From: JAHJGG01 sp041658785
Lineage (GTDB): Bacteria > Patescibacteriota > Patescibacteriia > Magasanikbacterales > UBA922
NCBI GenBank assembly: GCA_041658785.1
Contig: JBAZZL010000020.1
Coordinates: 1 to 19,514 of the forward strand
Reading direction: 5' to 3'
DNA length: 19,514 nucleotides
Position 1 is the stretch's first letter, and every line of letters begins with the position of its first letter. A program made the translations under genes and the position numbers. The notes under the pieces are model-generated. The model was not told where the DNA came from. It worked only from the letters and a program-made list of their open reading frames with translations, and did not search any database. This document shows, one piece after another, positions 11,416 through 18,482 of this stretch.

Positions 11416-13515
11416 ATGCCCAGAAATACAGAACAACCCCTTTCACCCGAAGACATCGGCGTGATAACTCCGGAAATAGAGCGGAAATACGCGTCGGCGG
11501 CCGAACTTTTGGCGCGCCAGAACGCGCTCGTAGACGGCTGGCTGGAAGCCGATGCCGCGGTGGATCAATTGAAAGCGGAAGACAAAACGGATCCAGAAAT
11601 CATTGACGCGCTCAATGATCGTTTGTGTTCGCTAAATCAACAACTTCGTTCAACATATCTGGATGTGAAAGCGGAGGCGGTTTCGTCGGAAGAAAAAACC
11701 GCGCTTGAAAGGGCCAGAAAAGATTTGGGGAAGTTGGCAGTACTGGATGCCAAAAGAAAAAATCCTGGCGGTTTCGGTGTGGACCCTGCCAGCCAGCCTT
11801 TGTTTTTCAGCGAATTTGATCGGGATAGTGCTATGGCCGCGCGTACCGACAAGGAGACCAGCAGTTGGTGGCCGCGCAAATTAAGGTTGAAGATGGACGT
11901 CAAAGAACTGGTTGGAAAAAAAGGACCGCACGCGGATTTTAGAGATAAAGTAGATACGCAAAGGGAATTACGCGAACATCACGCCGCCCGCGCCAAGTAT
12001 CGCGAGGCAGTGAAGGAAATGATTTCCCGCACTTTAAGCGATAAAAAATTGGTTGAGCTTGAAGAGCGATTGGAGGAGGTTCGCATGATTACGCGGCTCA
12101 TTGGTATTGGCGAGGATACCTTGAGTCGGACCGACGCGACAGAACTGCAAGGAATCAAAGCCGAGTATTGTTTATCTTTGGCGCGCGATTATTTATTAAC
12201 GGAATCGTCCGGCGAACAAACTTTTGAATCAATTACCCGGGCCTATGCCGAACTTCTGAACATTTTAGACATAAGAAGATTGACAGTAAAAGCTATCAAG
12301 CGCATGAAAAAGATGCTCACGGGTCTCAAAGAACAAATCGCCACCGCTCGGGCCAAGGGGCGGGGAATTATAGAATCGGCGCCGGCCGACGCTCTGGTAG
12401 AGTCGGATCAAGCGCAACAGGTGCATCGTCGGGTAAAGGCGGCCGGCGAGGAAGTAGAAAGAGTTTATCAACGAGTCAACGATACCGTATCCGGCGTGCT
12501 GGCAAAATTGCAGGACGGTTTAGCCGATCCGGCAAGAGCTGAAGCAATAGTGTTGACCATTGAAAACGGCAACTTGGATGAATTTTATCTGAGTTCATTC
12601 AATGTCGCGATAAAAGAGTTTAATCAGGCGATTGGAGAGCTGTCAAAACTTCTCAATTTTCGCCCGGCGGCCGCCCTCCCCGCCAAGCCAGAACCAAAAG
12701 GTTTGATAGAAGGTAGCGCTGAAACGTCCGAAGCAGAGCCAGAAAGGGTATATCGGGAGATGGCGGAACTATGGGGCGAGAAATTTCTTGACTGTAAGGC
12801 GGTAGAACAAGCCTTTACTTTACAGGATAAGCGAAAACTGGTGGAATTTAGTTCGTCTCAAAAAGCCGAAGCCGCCCTGCTCCTTGCCGAATTCGTGAAA
12901 GAGCCGGATGTCAAGCAATTTATGGAAAAGGTAAAACGAGGCGAAGTCAAAAAGGGCGGTTGGCATCTGCGCCTTGAAGTCGCTACTTTAAATGATCCAA
13001 AATCCGACCTTGAAAGTCCGCTCACTATGGCGGCAATGGAAAAACACGTGGCGTCGGATATGAAAGCGCGTAATCAGGGAAAATTGATCTATGAGGTAAC
13101 CTGGTATAAAGCAGAGCAATTTTACACCGCCGATACCATGCGATTTAGCTGGGTTTTGAGCACAGACGAAGTGCTGCCCGCAACGTTGGGTAAAAATCAC
13201 GAAGCGCAAACAAAAGAGTTAGAAAAATTTGCCGGGAAAGTCGGCCTTGATTTTGATCCTGCGCGCAGCCGTAGTAAGCCGATTGAAACTCTTTATCGTT
13301 CTTTCATTCTATTGCGTACTACCGATAAACGTATATTGGAACACACTTATGATTGGTCCGCGGATACTTCTTCCGACGGCAATTTCGTGGGCGTCGGCTA
13401 CTGCGATGCTAGGGGCGCGGACGCGGACGGGTGGTTCCCCGCGTTCGCGAGTGGCTATCTTGGTTCGTCGTTCTCTCGCAGGAGTGGACAATCTCGCAGG
13501 TCACTTGATACTTAA
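11416..13515 (+). CDS. DGR-type target protein with a C-terminal variable region
   Basis: 699 residues; I do not recognise a named family for the body. No signal peptide or membrane segment is visible. Residues 1-440 are highly charged and largely helical (long Glu/Lys/Arg/Ala runs, probable coiled coils). A linker near 425-450 is rich in Ala, Pro and Glu. Residues ~450-640 look globular (WHLRLEVATL, LIYEVTWYKAEQFYTADTMRF). The end has the layout of DGR targets in CPR: LYRSFILLRTTDKRILEHTYDW, then SSDGNFVGVGYCDA, GW, LGSSFSRRSG, consistent with a C-type-lectin/sulfatase-modifying-like fold whose exposed residues are diversified. The C-terminal 40 codons align with a downstream template-like copy. 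It probably binds variable ligands; the location in the cell is unclear. Confidence 0.82.
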   Translation: MPRNTEQPLSPEDIGVITPEIERKYASAAELLARQNALVDGWLEADAAVDQLKAEDKTDPEIIDALNDRLCSLNQQLRSTYLDVKAEAVSSEEKTALERARKDLGKLAVLDAKRKNPGGFGVDPASQPLFFSEFDRDSAMAARTDKETSSWWPRKLRLKMDVKELVGKKGPHADFRDKVDTQRELREHHAARAKYREAVKEMISRTLSDKKLVELEERLEEVRMITRLIGIGEDTLSRTDATELQGIKAEYCLSLARDYLLTESSGEQTFESITRAYAELLNILDIRRLTVKAIKRMKKMLTGLKEQIATARAKGRGIIESAPADALVESDQAQQVHRRVKAAGEEVERVYQRVNDTVSGVLAKLQDGLADPARAEAIVLTIENGNLDEFYLSSFNVAIKEFNQAIGELSKLLNFRPAAALPAKPEPKGLIEGSAETSEAEPERVYREMAELWGEKFLDCKAVEQAFTLQDKRKLVEFSSSQKAEAALLLAEFVKEPDVKQFMEKVKRGEVKKGGWHLRLEVATLNDPKSDLESPLTMAAMEKHVASDMKARNQGKLIYEVTWYKAEQFYTADTMRFSWVLSTDEVLPATLGKNHEAQTKELEKFAGKVGLDFDPARSRSKPIETLYRSFILLRTTDKRILEHTYDWSADTSSDGNFVGVGYCDARGADADGWFPAFASGYLGSSFSRRSGQSRRSLDT
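13369..13488 (+). repeat. Variable repeat (VR) of the DGR-like target
   Basis: Codons 652-691 of the target. They align without gaps to 13734-13853. 13368-13389 is identical to 13733-13754. Over the next 15 codons most differences fall where the downstream copy has A: AAC becomes GGC, TAC, GAC, GAC and GGG. Over 13369-13434, seven of nine mismatches are at template A. Beyond the shared TGG codon the two copies differ at many non-A bases. Confidence 0.75.
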
Positions 13516-13520
13516 ACACT

Positions 13521-13616
13521 TGGTCGCTTGACCACTGTCATTTCAATACAAATTACAATTCACGCGTTGGTTAATACAACCGGTCCCGACAAAGTCGGGA
13601 TAGCGGTTTACCAACG
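13521..13616 (+). other. Hairpins downstream of the VR
   Basis: Six nt after the target stop is a small stem TGGTC/GACCA with loop GCTT (13521-13534). A nested hairpin follows at 13565-13616: outer CGTTGGT/ACCAACG, middle CCG/CGG, inner TCCCGAC/GTCGGGA with loop AAA. In studied DGRs a hairpin or cruciform downstream of the VR helps target recognition, so these are candidates. The role is inferred. Confidence 0.6.
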
Positions 13617-13733
13617 ACCAAACTTTGTCCACACACTGCTTCTTGTTGTTTCGCTTGGTCACGCCAGCGGTTTTAAAAAGGAAATAGGACGGGAATGCCG
13701 CAGGCGGCGCGTTTTGGATAGGCAACAAGATAT

Positions 13734-13853
13734 TCTTCCGACGGCAATTTCGTGAACGTCGGCAACTGCGATGCTGGGGGCGCGAACGCGAACAACTGGC
13801 ATCAGGATGATCAGAATCCCAATTTGCGCGTTTCTCTCTTCCGAAGTGCGGGC
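13734..13853 (+). repeat. Template-repeat-like (TR) copy, non-coding
   Basis: In the VR frame it would read SSDGNFVNVGNCDAGGANAN then NWHQDDQNPNLRVSLFRSAG. Five AAC codons occur within 14 codons, the signature of a DGR template, because A is the mutated base and AAY codons give the widest range of outcomes. It lies on the same strand, 365 nt downstream of the VR, with no start codon or gene of its own. No reverse transcriptase or Avd-like gene is found in the window. Confidence 0.68.
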
Positions 13854-13856
13854 ACA

Positions 13857-13884
13857 AAAACAGGACGTTCAGGCATCCTGTTTT
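13857..13884 (+). terminator. Hairpin closing the TR, terminator-like
   Basis: Arms AAAACAGGA (13857-13865) and TCCTGTTTT (13876-13884) pair perfectly around a 10-nt loop. The trailing Ts are in the stem, so it could end transcription on either strand. It begins three bases after the TR alignment ends and may define the 3' end of a TR RNA. Confidence 0.65.
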
Positions 13885-13914
13885 GGTAAACTGTTGATTC
13901 GTTTAATAAATAAC

Positions 13915-14080
13915 AGGAGTAGCGAAATGAGCCCGCAGGCGAATTTCGCGCAACACCACCGCCAGCGCGAATTTCGTCCCGATGCGAATCGGGACTCAAT
14001 TCGCTATTCCGCTTAAGTATAAATAAGTAATCGGAGTAGCGAGATGATCCCGATTTAATCGGGAGAATTTCGCGCTGGCG
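13915..14080. repeat. Three-copy REP-like palindromic repeat cluster
   Basis: Copy A (13915-13951, plus), copy B (13960-14011, inverted) and copy C (14032-14080, plus) share GGAGTAGCGA at one end, GAATTTCGCG at the other, and a variable central hairpin (CCCGATTTAATCGGG in C). B and C are nearly complementary and would form a long stem. No gene lies between 13516 and 14318. A weak AGAC/GTCT hairpin with seven Ts (14141-14160) follows. Confidence 0.82.
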
Positions 14081-14174
14081 GCGCCGTTTCACTGTGGTGT
14101 AGCACAGAGGGTTGTTTAGATACCAGTGATTAAATACAGTAGACAAAACCGTCTTTTTTTGTTTGTACACATTC

Positions 14175-14203
14175 TTGAAAAATTCCCCGTTTCCTGTTAG
14201 GAT
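14175..14203 (+). promoter_or_regulatory. Promoter of the NHL surface-protein gene
   Basis: TTGAAA (14175-14180), a 17-nt spacer and TAGGAT (14198-14203). It precedes the gene by about 115 nt, and the leader would carry the repeat hairpin at 14220-14302. A similar TAGGATAAAT lies before trmD (17662), without a clear -35 box there. Confidence 0.6.
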
Positions 14204-14219
14204 GAATATATGAGAAACT

Positions 14220-14302
14220 AGAAACTAGAAACTAGAAATTAGAAACTGGAAGCTAGGGACATGGTATGCCACACAGTTTCTAATTTTCAGTTTCTAATTT
14301 CT
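14220..14302 (+). repeat. Inverted short-unit repeat in the NHL gene leader
   Basis: The left arm (14220-14248), built of GAAACTA/GAAATTA units, is the complement of 14274-14302 with three mismatches over 29 bases; the loop is 25 nt. It uses the same GAAACTG-like unit as the repeat inside femAB. It ends 16 nt before the ATG. Confidence 0.85.
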
Positions 14303-14318
14303 TTAATTCAATCGTGTT

Positions 14319-17300
14319 ATGAAAAAATTATTTTTTCTTTTCTCCGTAGCCATTTTATTCACTGGTTTTGTTTCCGTCTCCGCCATCGGCGTCGCGCCGG
14401 ATTGGCAGGCGCCGACGGCTTTTACCGAGTTAGGCCAACCGAATTTTGTTTCGACTGGCGCGAACCGCGGCGCCACTACGGCCGGGGCGAATAAATTGGC
14501 GCGGCCGCGAGGGGTTTTTTCCGATGGCGTTAGATTGTATGTCGCGGATACGGAAAATAATCGCGTGCTGATTTGGAATACCACGAGTCCCGCGGCCGGA
14601 CAAAACGCGGACATTGTTTTGGGCCAGTCCGGAATGACGGGAAAGCAGGCGAACTGGAATGGCGTTCTCGCGGCAGACGCGGGGCCGGCTTCGGCCTATG
14701 GCCTGAATTTTCCGGTGGCGGTCTTTAGCGATCGCAATAAAATTTACGTGGTTGATCAGGGCAATAGCCGCGTGTTGATTTTTAATTATAATGTGACGAG
14801 CGGCGCCAAGGCGCAAGCGGTTCTCGGTCAATTTAATTTCACGAGTACCGCGGAAAACGCCGGTTTTGAATTGAACGCGGCGAGCACCGTGGGGTTCAAA
14901 TTGCCGAGCGGGATTTTTGTTTCCGGAAGCAAAATTTACGTGGCGGACAGCGGGCACCATCGGGTGATGATTTGGAACACCACGAATCCGGCGAACGGCG
15001 AAGAGGCGGACAGTGTTTTGGGACAGAGCAGTTTGACCGCGGGGATTAGCGCCAATCGCGGCGGGGCAGTTACCGCCAATACTTTAAATAACCCGCAAGC
15101 AGTAACAGAGAATGGCGGAAAAATATCCGTGGCCGACACCGGCAACAATCGCGTCTTGATTTACGACGCGACCGTCGTCATGGGCGGGAGCGCGGAAAAA
15201 GTTTTAGGGCAGACGAGTTTTTTCAGTTCAGGCAAGAATAATGGGTCAGTGATCGGCGCGATCGGGTTTGATTCGCCTCGCGGACTCGCGGTGGACAGCG
15301 ACGGTGATGTTTTTGTCAGCGATTATTACAATCATCGGGTATTGGTTTGGGACGCGATGAATGTAAAAAACGGAGGAGCGGCGGATTTGATTTTGGGACA
15401 GAAGACGGCGAGCGAAGCGTATTTTTATAACACCGCGGCCACGACTTTCAATTATCCGATGGGGTTATCAATTGACAACACCGGCGCTTTGTTTCTCGCC
15501 GATTATCAAAACAGCCGCGCGCTGGGATTTTATTCCAAGCCGATCATTACCCAGCCATTCGTTTACACGCAAAGTGCGGATGGTTCAATGGAAGTGGAAA
15601 CCACATTGAATTTGCCATTGCGGGATAGCGCCGGGCTATGGCTTTCTTGGGGGCCAAGTAGCGAGGCGTGGTGGGATGATATTACGCCGATTTCGGCTAC
15701 AGTAAACGGAGTGGCGGTTCCAGCAGAAAATTTGTTTGATTTTTCTATTGGGAATATCAGCCAACTAAAATCCACGACGAGCCCGCTTCAAATCAAATTT
15801 GTCTGGAGTCCAAAAAATAATATTGAAACCGGCGCTGAAGGATTATATAAAATTAAAATTGAGCCAAAGGGCAAAATTAGCGACGGGCCGGCGTTTGTTT
15901 CCGACCAAGTTTATATTGACGTCAAGCCCCCCGCTGTTCCCGTCTTGTCGTTCAAAGACATTACCGACAAATCAATCACGGTTTTTTGGACCGGCGAAGC
16001 GGGCGCTTATTATGCCGTGTATCGGGGCGATGGCGCGCTGTTGCGTGATTATTTTGAAACGGACTCATTTACGGAAAGTAATCTTACGCCCAGCACCGCG
16101 TACACTTACTATGTCCGCGCGCAGGATGATTTTACAAATACTAGCGCGCCATCGGCAACGCTCACAGTTACCACCATTGTCGCCACAGGCGGAAGTTCGG
16201 ATGGGTCTGGCAGTGGCGCTGGCGCGGGGAGCGGCGAAGCTGGTTCAGGGTCTGGCTCCGGTAGTGGCAGCGGATCTGGCGCCGGCTCTGGGTTAGGGAG
16301 CGGGTCGGGTTCATCCAGCTCCGGATCTTCTTCCAGTTCCACGGAAGATTGCGCAACTTTAATTTCAGGCAAACTTTTCAAAGTTCCGGACAATACCGCC
16401 GTTTATTATATAGATTCAGCCGGCAAGCGGATGTACTTTCCCACGGATAAAGTATTTAAGACTCGTTACGCCAGTTTTGCTTCGGCCGGCATCACTACCA
16501 TTGAAAATAAATGCGTTGATTTATATCCGGCCGCTGATTTTGGCGTTACTTTTCGTCCGGGTTCGGTTTTAGTTAAAACCGTGGTCTCTCCATCGGTTTA
16601 CGCGATCGCTCCGGAAGGAGTTTTGCGCAAACTTGAAAGCCCAGCTGTTGCCCAGGCGCTTTATGGCAGTGATTGGCAGAAAAAGATTATTGATTTGCCG
16701 GACGTATTTTTTTCCAGCTTCACTTTGGGCGAACCAATCACGAGCCGTAGCAAGATTCATGAGGGACAGTTGGTGAAAGACGGGGAAAAAGTTTACTATT
16801 ATTATAACAGCGAATTGCATCAAGTTACCGGAGAAGCTTCTGTATTCAGCGCTGATATAAAAACTTTTTCGCGTTCAATGTGGGAAAGCATTACTATCGG
16901 CGCCAATGTCGACGGCGCGTTTGTCGCCGGCATTCGCCCGAAAAGTTCTTTGTCTGTTCTGGCGCCGTCTTTGCCGTTCGGCTGTCTTGCTCTTCCCGCT
17001 GGTTCTCTTTTCAAAGTTCCGGACAATACCGCTGTTTATTATCTAGATTCAGCCGGCAAGCGGATGTACTTTCCCACGGATAAAGTATTTAAGACTCGTT
17101 ACGCCAGTTTTGCTTCGGCCGGCATCACTACCATTGAAAATAAATGCGTTGATTCATACCCGGCGGCTGATTTTGGCGTTACCTACCGACCCGGTTCAGT
17201 GTTAGTTAAAACCGTAATATCGCCGTCAGTTTACGCCATTACTCCTAGTGGCATACTCCGCAAATTGGAAAATTCCACCATTGCCTCGATTTTATATGGC

Positions 17301-17573
17301 GCGGATTGGAGTAAAAAAATTGTTGACTTGCCGGACGTGTTTTTTTCCAGCTATAAAATAGGCGCGCCGATTGCGAGCGTTGTAAAGATTCATGAAGGAC
17401 AATTAATAAATATTGACGGCAAGCCGCATTATTACCAAGCGGGCAAGCTGTATCCAGTCAGTTCAATTTCGCCTGTTTGGCAAAATGATATCCGCGCGGT
17501 TAGTTCGTCTCTCTGGGCTGGTGTTCCATTTGGAGGTGTAATAAGCGAGGCGGAGGTGAGGAGGATAAATTAG
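14319..17573 (+). CDS. Secreted NHL-propeller/FN3 protein with two C-terminal surface modules
   Basis: 1084 residues. A signal peptide (MKKLFFLFSVAILFTGFVSV, cleavage likely after SVSA, residue 22) sends it out of the cell. Six NHL blades follow, each with a (Y/F)V(A/S)D..NNRVLI(W/Y) motif near residues 73, 142, 206, 269, 330 and 390. They are joined by VLGQ segments and form a beta-propeller. A fibronectin type III-like domain spans ~537-619, then a Gly/Ser-rich linker (~621-676). Two related ~200-residue modules end the protein (from ~677 and ~888), each with LFKVPDNTAVYY, GKRMYFPTDKVFKTRY and a cysteine pair. Such modules occur in CPR S-layer-like proteins. A cell-surface attachment or recognition role is inferred. 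The linker gives long open frames on the other strand that are artefacts. Confidence 0.9.
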   Translation: MKKLFFLFSVAILFTGFVSVSAIGVAPDWQAPTAFTELGQPNFVSTGANRGATTAGANKLARPRGVFSDGVRLYVADTENNRVLIWNTTSPAAGQNADIVLGQSGMTGKQANWNGVLAADAGPASAYGLNFPVAVFSDRNKIYVVDQGNSRVLIFNYNVTSGAKAQAVLGQFNFTSTAENAGFELNAASTVGFKLPSGIFVSGSKIYVADSGHHRVMIWNTTNPANGEEADSVLGQSSLTAGISANRGGAVTANTLNNPQAVTENGGKISVADTGNNRVLIYDATVVMGGSAEKVLGQTSFFSSGKNNGSVIGAIGFDSPRGLAVDSDGDVFVSDYYNHRVLVWDAMNVKNGGAADLILGQKTASEAYFYNTAATTFNYPMGLSIDNTGALFLADYQNSRALGFYSKPIITQPFVYTQSADGSMEVETTLNLPLRDSAGLWLSWGPSSEAWWDDITPISATVNGVAVPAENLFDFSIGNISQLKSTTSPLQIKFVWSPKNNIETGAEGLYKIKIEPKGKISDGPAFVSDQVYIDVKPPAVPVLSFKDITDKSITVFWTGEAGAYYAVYRGDGALLRDYFETDSFTESNLTPSTAYTYYVRAQDDFTNTSAPSATLTVTTIVATGGSSDGSGSGAGAGSGEAGSGSGSGSGSGSGAGSGLGSGSGSSSSGSSSSSTEDCATLISGKLFKVPDNTAVYYIDSAGKRMYFPTDKVFKTRYASFASAGITTIENKCVDLYPAADFGVTFRPGSVLVKTVVSPSVYAIAPEGVLRKLESPAVAQALYGSDWQKKIIDLPDVFFSSFTLGEPITSRSKIHEGQLVKDGEKVYYYYNSELHQVTGEASVFSADIKTFSRSMWESITIGANVDGAFVAGIRPKSSLSVLAPSLPFGCLALPAGSLFKVPDNTAVYYLDSAGKRMYFPTDKVFKTRYASFASAGITTIENKCVDSYPAADFGVTYRPGSVLVKTVISPSVYAITPSGILRKLENSTIASILYGADWSKKIVDLPDVFFSSYKIGAPIASVVKIHEGQLINIDGKPHYYQAGKLYPVSSISPVWQNDIRAVSSSLWAGVPFGGVISEAEVRRIN
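16374..17155 (+). repeat. Near-identical 149-bp direct repeat within the surface-protein modules
   Basis: 16374-16522 and 17007-17155 match with two differences in 149 bases, both synonymous or conservative (GCC/GCT; Ile/Leu codon). The offset is 633 bases, or 211 codons. The rest of the two modules is much more diverged in DNA. This points to recent gene conversion of one block rather than one recent duplication of the whole module. Confidence 0.88.
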
Positions 17574-17676
17574 AAATATGACAGACAATGCATTTCGTAA
17601 TTCACAGGAAATAAGAAATAAATTGAAATAAAGAAATAAAAAGAAATAGCTATTTTTCTGCTAGGATAAATACATT
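17574..17676. repeat. A-rich short repeats upstream of trmD
   Basis: The gap between the surface-protein gene and trmD has several AGAAATAAA-like units (17610-17650) and AAATAGCTATTT, a 12-nt palindrome (17644-17655). A TAGGAT hexamer at 17662-17667 may be a -10 box but lacks a clear -35. Confidence 0.45.
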
Positions 17677-18441
17677 ATGAAATTTAATATCATCACAATT
17701 TTCCCTGATTTAATCTCCGATTATTGCGATGAGAGCATTCTCGGCCGGGCGCAAAGAGAAAAGATTATTGAAGTAAAGACGGTTGACTTGCGTGATTTTA
17801 CCGAAGACAAGCATCGGTCCGTTGATGATACTCCGTATGGCGGGGGGGCGGGGATGGTGATGAAGGTGGAACCAATTTTTTGTGCGTTACAGTTTGTTCG
17901 CGCAATTTCAAAAAGTAGAAGCGCGGACAAGAAGAAATTGGAAATTGGAAATTGGAAATTGGGTAAGAAAAAAAAACGGACGATTTTGTTGTCGCCGCGG
18001 GGGAGGCAGTTTGATCAGCGGGTGGCGGAGGAGTGGGGCGGGTTGAAAGAGTTGACCATGGTTTGCGGCCGGTACGAAGGCGTGGATCAGCGCGTGGTTG
18101 ATCATCTGGTTGATGAGGAGGTTTCGGTCGGGCCTTATGTTTTGGCCGGAGGAGAGCTGGGCGCGCTGGTGATTATTGAAGCCGTGGCGCGTTTGATTCC
18201 CGGGGTCCTTGGAAACGAAGAGTCGTTGAACGAAGAAACGTTTGGCACGACAACACGACAACACGACAACACGACAACACGGGTGAATCAAAAAAGTGTT
18301 GATGTGTTGAAGTGTTGTAGCGCTGGCGCGATGGAATATCCGCAGTATACCAAACCGGCGGATTTTAAGGGCTGGAGAGTGCCGGAGATTTTATTGAGCG
18401 GAGATCATCAAAAGATAAGAGAGTGGAGGGAGAAAAAATAA
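17677..18441 (+). CDS. trmD: tRNA (guanine-N1-)-methyltransferase TrmD
   Basis: 254 residues of the SPOUT methyltransferase that makes m1G37 in tRNAs, preventing +1 frameshifts. Core blocks: MKFNIITIFPDLISDY, DLRDFTEDKHRSVDDTPYGG, GMVMKVEPI, ILLSPRGRQFDQ, MVCGRYEGVDQRV, YVLAGGELGALVIIEAVARL and IPGVLGNEESLNEETF; then YPQYTKPADFKGWRVPEILL and SGDHQKIREWR. The knot elements for AdoMet binding are present. Two in-frame repeat-derived insertions interrupt it: KKKLEIGNWKLGKKKK (~residues 86-101) and about 25 residues after EETF, including TTTRQHDNTTTR. It stops soon after IREWR, so the C-terminal helical tail of E. coli TrmD (~45 residues) is missing. proB follows after 41 nt. Confidence 0.95.
   Translation: MKFNIITIFPDLISDYCDESILGRAQREKIIEVKTVDLRDFTEDKHRSVDDTPYGGGAGMVMKVEPIFCALQFVRAISKSRSADKKKLEIGNWKLGKKKKRTILLSPRGRQFDQRVAEEWGGLKELTMVCGRYEGVDQRVVDHLVDEEVSVGPYVLAGGELGALVIIEAVARLIPGVLGNEESLNEETFGTTTRQHDNTTTRVNQKSVDVLKCCSAGAMEYPQYTKPADFKGWRVPEILLSGDHQKIREWREKK
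17934..17961 (+). repeat. GAAATTG x4 tandem repeat inside trmD
   Basis: Four exact head-to-tail copies of the 7-nt unit GAAATTG. Because 28 is not a multiple of three, the flanking bases must have made up the frame. The translation KLEIGNWKLG resembles the KLETGNWKLE made by the femAB repeat. Confidence 0.9.
18248..18318 (+). repeat. CGACAACA tandem arm and inverted partner inside trmD
   Basis: The left arm (18248-18281) has four CGACAACA-type units. The right arm (18296-18318, GTGTTGATGTGTTGAAGTGT) is its complement at 19 of 23 bases. It encodes TRQHDNTTTR through VDVLKCC, an insertion in the linker between the TrmD knot domain and the C-terminal domain. Confidence 0.87.
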
Positions 18442-18482
18442 AATTGAACAAAATTATACGAAATTAAACAAAATTTTTTAAC
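18442..18482 (+). repeat. Short repeated units between trmD and proB
   Basis: AACAAAATT occurs twice (about 18447 and 18466) with AAATTA-like sequence between. No promoter or terminator is evident, so trmD and proB are probably co-transcribed. Confidence 0.45.

Noticed and set aside
13516..14318. Hidden reverse transcriptase or small accessory gene next to the TR
   Set aside because: No frame shows RT motifs such as a Y-x-D-D core; the open frames here are short and lie across repeats.
14430..14960. 176-codon minus-strand open frame in the NHL region
   Set aside because: Shadow produced by GC-rich NHL repeats; no family likeness.
16109..16393. Minus-strand open frame rich in Pro, Asp and Glu
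   Set aside because: It is the complement of the Gly/Ser-rich linker of the surface protein; low complexity makes it stop-free.
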